Assembly (NCBI GenBank): GCA_947170265.1
Contig: CAMVSV010000019.1
Coordinates: 1-48,443 of the forward strand
Length of the DNA: 48,443 nucleotides
Source of the DNA: an uncultured Prevotella sp.
GTDB lineage: Bacteria; Bacteroidota; Bacteroidia; Bacteroidales; Bacteroidaceae
Reading direction: 5' to 3'
Shown: piece by piece, positions 43,601 to 48,443 of the stretch
Position numbering within the stretch: the stretch's first letter is position 1
Layout: each line of letters begins with the position of its first letter
The notes under the pieces: generated by a model
Seen by the model: the letters and a program-made list of their open reading frames with translations, nothing else
Database searches by the model: none
What the model was told of the DNA's origin: nothing
Translations under genes and position numbers: made by a program

Positions 43601-45734
43601 AGCCCACACCGTGACATGTGAGGTTGCTGTTGTAGGGTGGCGTCATGTATTTCCATTCATCGTTCTCTGTATATCCGGCAGAGAACTTGTCGTAGTCTAT
43701 GTTATATCCCTTGCTGTAGTCGTTGTTGCCCTTGGTGTGGTAGGTATTGTTGCCGGTGTTGGGGTCTTTGTGGCGGTCGAACCAGTATTCGGCGGTACCG
43801 CGGGCTTCCGTCACCCATCCGAAGAGTCCTGCATCGCGCATCTCCTTGTTGTTCAGAGCCACTCCGAGGAGGTATACACCGCCCCAGCCCTGCATGGCTT
43901 CGGAAGTAGACTCCTGTCCGTTGCCGTTGCCGTCGCCCATACCTCCGGCGAAAGAGTGTCCTGCCCATGGGTCAAAGGTGCGGAACAGTGGGAAACGCTT
44001 GTCGTTGCGGTCCCAGTTGGCATAGTCTTTGGCAAGGAGTGTGAGCATCTCGCCGTAGTTGTCACGGAAGTCATCGTCGACGAGGGCGAGGAGTGCTCCG
44101 GCGAGTGTGAAGTATCCGTAGTGGAAGTGGTGGTCATTGTAGGTGTCGGAGTCGTAGCTGGTGCTATAGCCAATCATTCCTCCGAAGCGTGGGTCGCGTG
44201 CGAAGAAATGGTTGCTTTCTCCCGGTGTGAAGGTGAGCCAGTTCACAAAGGCGTCCTTGAGCTTGTCGTGACACTCCTTGAAGAGTTCTTTCTGTCCCAT
44301 CTCTCGTGCAAACATCATGTTTAGTGCCATCTGTGTGAGACCCTTTCCTCCCCAGTAGGTGTCGTCTCCGAAGGTGCCGGTGTTGGCATACCTCTGGAGC
44401 ATCTCAATCATCATGCTTTCGTTGTACGGATGTGCATCGTCGTTGTTGGCGTTTGGCACGGGATAGTAGGGCAGCATACCGAAGAAGTCGTAGTCAATCT
44501 CGAAGTGGGTGCCTTCAACCATCTTCAGCTTTCCGTGGGGAGTCTGATAGCTGTAGAGCTCGGTGCCGGGCAGCTGTGCCGAACCGCTGTAGTCACGGTA
44601 GTGGTGGGGCATGAAGCCCTGAAGCACCTTCACGTCGCTTGCTGCCTTGCGTGGAGAGTGTGCCACACCGGTATATCCGTCGTCACCCACGGGCACCGTC
44701 GTGGTGCCGTCATCGTCAGGCGACGAGGGTTCATCGTCAACGGCGGGGCTGTTGTCGTCGTCACCGAAGGCTGGTATGCTTGCTCCGTCGCGCAGGTTCT
44801 CTGCCTCAATGTCCCAGTAGGTGCGCACCTTGCCGGCAGCCTGGTCGTATTGCCACGACACCTCTGTCTTTCTCGGCACGCTGTAGGCATACTGTGCGAA
44901 AGAGTCGTAGTCGGCGATGGAGGGGAGTGTGCCCACCACCACATACTGCTGTGCTCCGTGGAAGGTCAGCGTCGCTACTCCGCCGTCGATGTTCACGGTG
45001 GTGTTCTCTGGAAGGAATATGCCGTAGTATTCGGGTGTCATACCGTCGGTAGCATCGGTCATTCCCACGATGAAACCGTCGGTAACGTCGCCGTTGCCCA
45101 GTGGCGTGCCGTCTTGTCTGAGTAGCACTGCCGTCATGTTCTCGTTGCTGTATTGAGCATCATTGTCACGCACAATCTTCACCGTGGGTCGTATGTTGCG
45201 CATCTCTATCCATGTGAACGGCATGCCGTGTGCCATGGTGGTATACATGAGCTTGTTGCCTTGCTCAAGCGAGAATGCCACGTCCCAGTCGTGCCACCAT
45301 TGTGCTGTGGCACCGCCGTTACCGGGGTTGAAGGCTACGCCTCCCACCACCACCTTGCTGTTGGCTTTCATCTCTGTGCCGTTGTCAATCCAGAAGGTGG
45401 GATATTTCACGTCAATGCCGCTTCTTGTGGCTTGCACATAGAGGGGATACGACCACAGGTGTCCGGTGATGTCCTGTCCTGTGGTGTGGTCGTTGCCGTT
45501 GATCATGTTTGTCCACCAGTCGTTGGTGGGCAGCGGCTGTCCCTCACGCTCGTGAATGTTCAGTTTCCTGTACTGCATGAACCGGCTTTGGTCGCCTCCA
45601 TGTGTCGTTGTCTTGCTCACGCTCAGTGGTGCATATTCGGCATAGCTGCCTTTGCCCACTGATATCACGTTCTGTGCATGGCTTGTCGTGGCAGCCATTG
45701 CCAGCATTCCGGCTATCAAATATCTTGTTTTCAT
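40680..45734 (-). CDS. Secreted GH81 endo-beta-1,3-glucanase with two F5/8 (CBM32-like) modules
   Basis: A 1684-residue enzyme. After a signal peptide (1-20), the family GH81 catalytic region covers about 25-890: LPTNDWWTN near 68, general acid D534 in YNDHHFHYGYF, and E608/E612 in GNGQESTSEAMQGWGG. The D/E/E spacing (74 and 78) is close to that of characterised GH81 enzymes. Two F5/8-type discoidin modules lie at about 906-1036 and 1239-1365. Ig-like (Big) repeats sit between them. The C-terminal 300 residues are a module shared with the upstream protein, ending KGIYIINGKKVIVK. It cuts beta-1,3-glucan internally, feeding the two GH3 enzymes encoded downstream. The Asp/Pro-rich linker near 325-345 splits the first domain's end. 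Confidence 0.95.
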   Translation of the reverse strand: MKTRYLIAGMLAMAATTSHAQNVISVGKGSYAEYAPLSVSKTTTHGGDQSRFMQYRKLNIHEREGQPLPTNDWWTNMINGNDHTTGQDITGHLWSYPLYVQATRSGIDVKYPTFWIDNGTEMKANSKVVVGGVAFNPGNGGATAQWWHDWDVAFSLEQGNKLMYTTMAHGMPFTWIEMRNIRPTVKIVRDNDAQYSNENMTAVLLRQDGTPLGNGDVTDGFIVGMTDATDGMTPEYYGIFLPENTTVNIDGGVATLTFHGAQQYVVVGTLPSIADYDSFAQYAYSVPRKTEVSWQYDQAAGKVRTYWDIEAENLRDGASIPAFGDDDNSPAVDDEPSSPDDDGTTTVPVGDDGYTGVAHSPRKAASDVKVLQGFMPHHYRDYSGSAQLPGTELYSYQTPHGKLKMVEGTHFEIDYDFFGMLPYYPVPNANNDDAHPYNESMMIEMLQRYANTGTFGDDTYWGGKGLTQMALNMMFAREMGQKELFKECHDKLKDAFVNWLTFTPGESNHFFARDPRFGGMIGYSTSYDSDTYNDHHFHYGYFTLAGALLALVDDDFRDNYGEMLTLLAKDYANWDRNDKRFPLFRTFDPWAGHSFAGGMGDGNGNGQESTSEAMQGWGGVYLLGVALNNKEMRDAGLFGWVTEARGTAEYWFDRHKDPNTGNNTYHTKGNNDYSKGYNIDYDKFSAGYTENDEWKYMTPPYNSNLTCHGVGWWTYFGFDAVFMQGIQWMPISPALDYLSEDTKFAAWDMKRLMEDTFHNGFLDNNGTTLAASDWGNVALSYYQRSNPKEVARIFDEGWNAGYDTYKTSSTNGITYFVTHSHLTNGDLDWTIKADIPTARVYVKDGNKTYTAFNPTDNAITVTFSDGYKLAVPARRLAVSGQTSKDNTDIFTADDTQTDPREEIIMENLALGKDATASSNENAVAMPASSITDGKDNTRWASTKNDDQYVTVDLGKNATIYKVNIFWEAAFAAKYDIQLSTNGTTWTTAATTSGAYNAQVETKLGDKTARYIRIVCRERSNPAYGISIYELQAFGKWNDASANDLLGVKITSEQETLKQYNPTKLNIKGYTVGGNWVDVTPAWSSKDGSITSNGTFTPRVSTSATATATVGTLIASKTFPVEEALYTAYLTLSPNKAQTAVGDPLKFTVEVKNQFAEPMKANLDNVEWRVCTYTTREETYMDGNTEKTRTVYDLTDSNNGTIDKATATATFTQTGDYAIVATNGEASDMAFVSVKAYADINLALNKPVTVSSGSNAEKAVDGTTGNNSRWESEWKVDPQTLTVDLQAVYNINKVNVTWEAAGAKEYTVEYSTDGINWNQIASVTNGAAGQRSFNGFSVQAQYVRVKGTKRLMEAYGYSIEELEVYGTSKVGEPSATLRDKGLNTETMAHELTGIWNDNDFAALDNASNVAYDLTDVTMSEGTSFDAANPNAMIIVTAEKANLVTNSKNIIVKDGSTYTSKNIEYTDNKRVNNKLTIDANDVKYERPMKSTYATISLPYDCELPAGTKAFSLSQITSDASETVIRFEEATSIEAGKPYIIKAASATEQMKAQNTTVAFNEETISRDGVDFSANLGYQHNIPSENNVYTLKANDDLRLYHMVNGTIPEFRAYFILSEEATAKPMRVVLEGEPEHPEVNGISNVVAEQLTGIFNVYSIDGKKVKSSDSPLISLPKGIYIINGKKVIVK

Positions 45735-45792
45735 CGTTGTTTGTTTTCTTTTTCTTGTTTCTTTTACCGTTTCAAGGAGTGACGCTGGTTTC

Positions 45793-46014
45793 TCAGTCGT
45801 CCCATATTTTATAATGTGGTATCTCTATCAGCGTCTCCTCTGTTTCTTCATTTTCCTCGTTTTCATCGTCTTTCTTCTGAGCTGTAGGCTGTTGCTTTGC
45901 TGCAGCTTCACCGTCGTAGTCGCCTGAGCCTATTGTCAGGTCTATGCCTTCAAGCAGGCTGTTCATGCGGGGACGGACAATGAAACACTCGGGAGTGTCG
46001 TATATCCGTCTCAT
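45793..46014 (-). CDS. Small acidic protein (73 aa) in the glucan operon
   Basis: The ATG overlaps the stop of the upstream binding-protein gene in the ATGA form (46014-46011), so the two are translationally coupled. The protein lacks a signal peptide. It shares Y5xxP8 and SLLE (residues 19-22) with the 74-residue protein at 3812-4036, then has a GSGDYDGEA stretch, a poly-Asp/Glu run (DDENEENEETEET) and a C-terminal HYKIWDD. Both proteins follow large secreted binding proteins. No known domain is recognised. Possible roles include a cytosolic partner or chaperone for the large protein, or a secreted peptide; none is shown by the sequence. Confidence 0.75.
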   Translation of the reverse strand: MRRIYDTPECFIVRPRMNSLLEGIDLTIGSGDYDGEAAAKQQPTAQKKDDENEENEETEETLIEIPHYKIWDD

Positions 46015-48047
46015 CTGATTATTATCTTCTTGCCGTTTCTCACATATATGCCTTTGTGGAGTGGTGCATTGTCGGGAATGCAGCGTCCGCTGAGGTCATA
46101 GGTGCGGTTGTCGTTCTTGCTGTTGGTTGTGATGCTGTCTATCGCGGTGATGCCATCGGTGAGGATGTCAATCTTGCTCAGTGCCTGGCTGGCTGTCATA
46201 TACGCCCTGAAGGCGGGTATCTGTGCGGCAGCGGCGGCCTTGCGGAAGGTGTTGTTCTCGTCTATCACATATACGTTGCCGCCCACGTTGCCGGCAGTAG
46301 TGGCGGCATAGGTGGCGTTGAAGGCGTTGCCTCCGTCGTTGTCTGCGTTGATGGTGAAGTCAACGGCAGCATTGCTGGCGCTCAGGGTCAGTCCGTTGGC
46401 ACCGATGAGCAGGTAGGGCTTGCCTCCTATTATTGATGATGCTTCCTGGAAGAGCACTCCTCCGGTGGTGCTGCCCACGAAGGCATAGGCTTTCACTCCT
46501 GCGGGCACTGTGGTGGTGAAGGGTACCACCACTGTCTGGTAGCCGCTGAACCCTGCGCTGCGCTTGTAGGTGGCTGTGTTGGCACTGATGGTCATGCGGC
46601 TGTTTACGTTGTATCCATCGGTGAAATCGAGCTTTTCTGCTGTATAGCTTCCGTTTTTCTCAGTCACGATGTTCTTAGTGCCGTTGAGCAGCGTTGCCTG
46701 TGCCTCGGTAACGATGAACATGGTGTTGGGGTTGCTGGCGGTAATGGTCATCGCCGATGCAATGTTCACTGCCTTGAGGTTATAGGCGAGCTCGTTGTCG
46801 GTGGTGAAGAATGACTTGGTGTCGTCGTTAAGGTCGCCCGTGAGCACGGCAGCTCCCGTGGCGGCATCGGTGGAGGCCTTCACCAATTCACCGCCTGTGG
46901 CTATGCCGTAGAGCGCAACCTCAAAGAGCTTCACACCATACTGTGTGGCAGCCTTGGTTGCCTCGAACTTCACATATCTCACACCATTGTTGTTCTGTGT
47001 GAGCACAAGGTGGTCTTTCCATGCGTTTACGCCGGCGGTGTGGCTCACCGTGGCGGCTGTCTGCCATGTGGTGCCGTTGGTAGAGGTCTGAAGGGTATAT
47101 TCCTGTGCCGAGGCTCCCTCGAAATAGAGGCTTGCCATCTTCAGGTCGTAGCTCTTGCCGAGGTCCATCACGAAGTATGTGGTATAGGTGCGGTCACCTT
47201 CTGCCTCTCCTGTATTGCCGTGGAGTATCCATGTGCCACCGCCGTTGTTGCCGTTGAAGGCATTGGCAATGCCTCCGTCGGCAGCATCGGTGTTATAGTC
47301 TGTCACTTTATCGGCTGACGCAATGTTGTGACCTTCATAAACAATCACATCCACGCTGTTTGAAGGCACTCCCTGTGCTGTGGCGGTGATGGTTGCCGTG
47401 CCGCATGACACGCCGGTGAGCGATGCTCCGCTTATGGTTGCCACGGCGGTGTTGCTTGAGTTGTAGGTCACCGTTCCCGTGTCCATATTCCTGCCATACT
47501 GGTCTTTGCCGGCGGCGGTGAGGGCAATGGTGTTGCCGGCACCGCATACCTCCGTCGCCGCACTGATGGTGAGGGTGGTGAGCACAGGTGCTGCTTTCTT
47601 GTATACTCCGAACTCCCAGAAGCTGTAGCCATACTGTGTGGCGCGCTCCACGCCGATGAACTTCACATAGCGATAGCTCACCGCCGTGAATTCATAGGTC
47701 TGGGTGTTGGGGAAACCGTTGAGTGTTATGCCGGTCTTCTCCACCAGTGTCTCGTAGGTGTTGAAACCGGCATCGTTCGATGCGATGATTTTGAATGATT
47801 TGGCGTAGGCTGCCTCCCATGTGATGGTAATCATGTCGAACTCCTGGGCTGAGCCTAAGTCCACGCTCCACCACTCGTCGTCGGTTTGTGCCGATTCCCA
47901 GCGATTGACGCCATCCGTTCTTCCGTCTACTGCCAGTGCAGCATTTCCCGAAGAAGCTGTTGCTGTCTTTCCTTGTGCGAGATTGTTCTGTGCACTCACT
48001 GCACATGCAATTGTCAAGAACCACAAAAAAGTTATTAGTTTTTTCAT
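46011..48047 (-). CDS. Secreted carbohydrate-binding protein with two F5/8 modules
   Basis: A 678-residue protein with signal peptide (1-19, VSAQ). Module one (about 21-160) is a classical F5/8 type C/CBM32 domain (NLAQGKTATASSGN, DGVNRWESAQTDDEWWSVDLG). A bacterial Ig-like domain (about 165-245) precedes a second F5/8 module (about 250-385, YFVMDLGKSYDLKMASLYFEG). The rest (about 395-678) is the C-terminal module shared with the GH81 protein: NPNTMFIVTE, YQTVVVPF, FQEASSIIGGKPYLL, IPAFRAYM, tail KGIYVRNGKKIIIR. No catalytic domain is visible. It probably captures glucan at the cell surface. It is the first gene of the leftward operon. Confidence 0.88.
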   Translation of the reverse strand: MKKLITFLWFLTIACAVSAQNNLAQGKTATASSGNAALAVDGRTDGVNRWESAQTDDEWWSVDLGSAQEFDMITITWEAAYAKSFKIIASNDAGFNTYETLVEKTGITLNGFPNTQTYEFTAVSYRYVKFIGVERATQYGYSFWEFGVYKKAAPVLTTLTISAATEVCGAGNTIALTAAGKDQYGRNMDTGTVTYNSSNTAVATISGASLTGVSCGTATITATAQGVPSNSVDVIVYEGHNIASADKVTDYNTDAADGGIANAFNGNNGGGTWILHGNTGEAEGDRTYTTYFVMDLGKSYDLKMASLYFEGASAQEYTLQTSTNGTTWQTAATVSHTAGVNAWKDHLVLTQNNNGVRYVKFEATKAATQYGVKLFEVALYGIATGGELVKASTDAATGAAVLTGDLNDDTKSFFTTDNELAYNLKAVNIASAMTITASNPNTMFIVTEAQATLLNGTKNIVTEKNGSYTAEKLDFTDGYNVNSRMTISANTATYKRSAGFSGYQTVVVPFTTTVPAGVKAYAFVGSTTGGVLFQEASSIIGGKPYLLIGANGLTLSASNAAVDFTINADNDGGNAFNATYAATTAGNVGGNVYVIDENNTFRKAAAAAQIPAFRAYMTASQALSKIDILTDGITAIDSITTNSKNDNRTYDLSGRCIPDNAPLHKGIYVRNGKKIIIR

Positions 48048-48080
48048 ACCTAAGTTAGTTATTTATTGTTTTTCATGTTG

Positions 48081-48088
48081 CAAAGATA
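48081..48088 (-). promoter_or_regulatory. -7 box for the glucan operon
   Basis: The minus strand reads TATCTTTG 33 nt before the first gene of the operon, a full TAnnTTTG match. The -33 position shows no TTG, which could mean regulator dependence. Confidence 0.5.
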
Positions 48089-48234
48089 TGGAAAACGTCC
48101 ATTCTTTCCTAATTTGAAAATACGCATAAACCTCACTTGTTGAAAAAACAGACGTTAGCTATCGTTCTGTTGGCACTCCTCTAATGTTTTTTTCATCTAT
48201 GTATAATCAAGTTCCCTGCTCCCATGAATATTAT

Positions 48235-48434
48235 GATTTGTAATCCGAGAAACGCTGTCCTTGCTTTTTCCGCATCTCAGATGCTCATATTCGATGGTGT
48301 CGGATTGCTCATCGACCTATGGTCGCTTGCCGGAAGCAAGAAATCCGACACAACTTCAAATCCGCCACAACCAAGCATCCGTTGAGCGGAGGGGGTTGAG
48401 CAAGGAGGGTTGAGCAGGATTTGCAATCCTGCTC
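48235..48434. repeat. Cluster of palindromic REP-like elements
   Basis: GATTTGTAATCCGAG (48235-48249); arms GTGTCGGATT (48297-48306) and AATCCGACAC (48342-48351) enclosing two smaller hairpins; and a perfect hairpin GAGCAGGATT-TGC-AATCCTGCTC (48412-48434). GTTGAGC-type direct repeats lie between (about 48381-48415). Confidence 0.75.
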
Positions 48435-48443
48435 CATTGAATA

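Larger units (their letters stand above)
48048..48443. other. 396-bp non-coding right end
   Basis: Besides the operon promoter box, the region holds palindromic ATCCG/CGGAT-type elements and short direct repeats (48235-48434). I see no ORF. Sequence beyond the window is needed to tell whether an upstream gene is divergent. Confidence 0.7.

Overview
The window reads as chromosomal DNA of a member of the Bacteroidales, most likely Prevotellaceae (inference). The evidence is: promoter-like TAnnTTTG boxes 5' of many genes; almost no Shine-Dalgarno sequences; secreted proteins ending in the short GxYxxNGKKxxxK type of C-terminal tail linked to type IX secretion; a three-gene frdCAB fumarate reductase operon; and a dapB-lepB-wbqC cluster. 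No tRNA, rRNA, CRISPR array or complete insertion sequence is visible.

Layout. 1-8.7 kb: a large secreted protein with a CBM26-like module, a small acidic protein just behind it, then a 1409-residue enzyme joining a GH64 and a GH16 beta-1,3-glucanase through duplicated crystallin-like and ricin-like modules. 8.7-14.4 kb: two tandem deoxynucleoside kinases, alanine dehydrogenase, and a leftward group (35-residue peptide, DUF4923 lipoprotein, PafA-like phosphatase, MaoC-like hydratase). 14.4-17.7 kb: a 22-bp palindromic repeat array, then dapB-lepB-wbqC. 17.8-22.5 kb leftward: two tandem GNAT-like paralogues, parE and ybeY. 22.8-25.3 kb: a secreted twin beta-helix protein of unproven function. 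25.3-31.1 kb: an AAA-CYTH protein, frdCAB and a beta-barrel protein. 31.3-33.3 kb: ptb-buk. 33.5-36.0 kb: tatA, tatC and a membrane polyferredoxin with an internal twin-arginine signal. 36.1-48.0 kb leftward: a glucan operon with an F5/8 (CBM32-like) binding protein, a small acidic protein, GH81, GH3 and GH3.

How it fits together. The window carries endo-beta-1,3-glucanases of three unrelated families (GH64, GH16, GH81) plus two GH3 beta-glucosidases. Together they could take laminarin-, curdlan-, callose- or fungal-wall-type glucan down to glucose. No SusC/SusD pair and no HTCS or ECF regulator is seen here, so uptake and control lie outside the window or use another route. The central part is housekeeping: nucleoside salvage, lysine/peptidoglycan precursor synthesis, protein export, anaerobic fumarate respiration and acyl-phosphate metabolism.

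The leads I rate highest are the tatAC-linked polyferredoxin with its internal Tat signal, the GH64-GH16 fusion with its in-frame duplication, the pairing of large surface proteins with small YxxP...LLE acidic proteins, and the twin beta-helix protein as a candidate carbohydrate-active enzyme.
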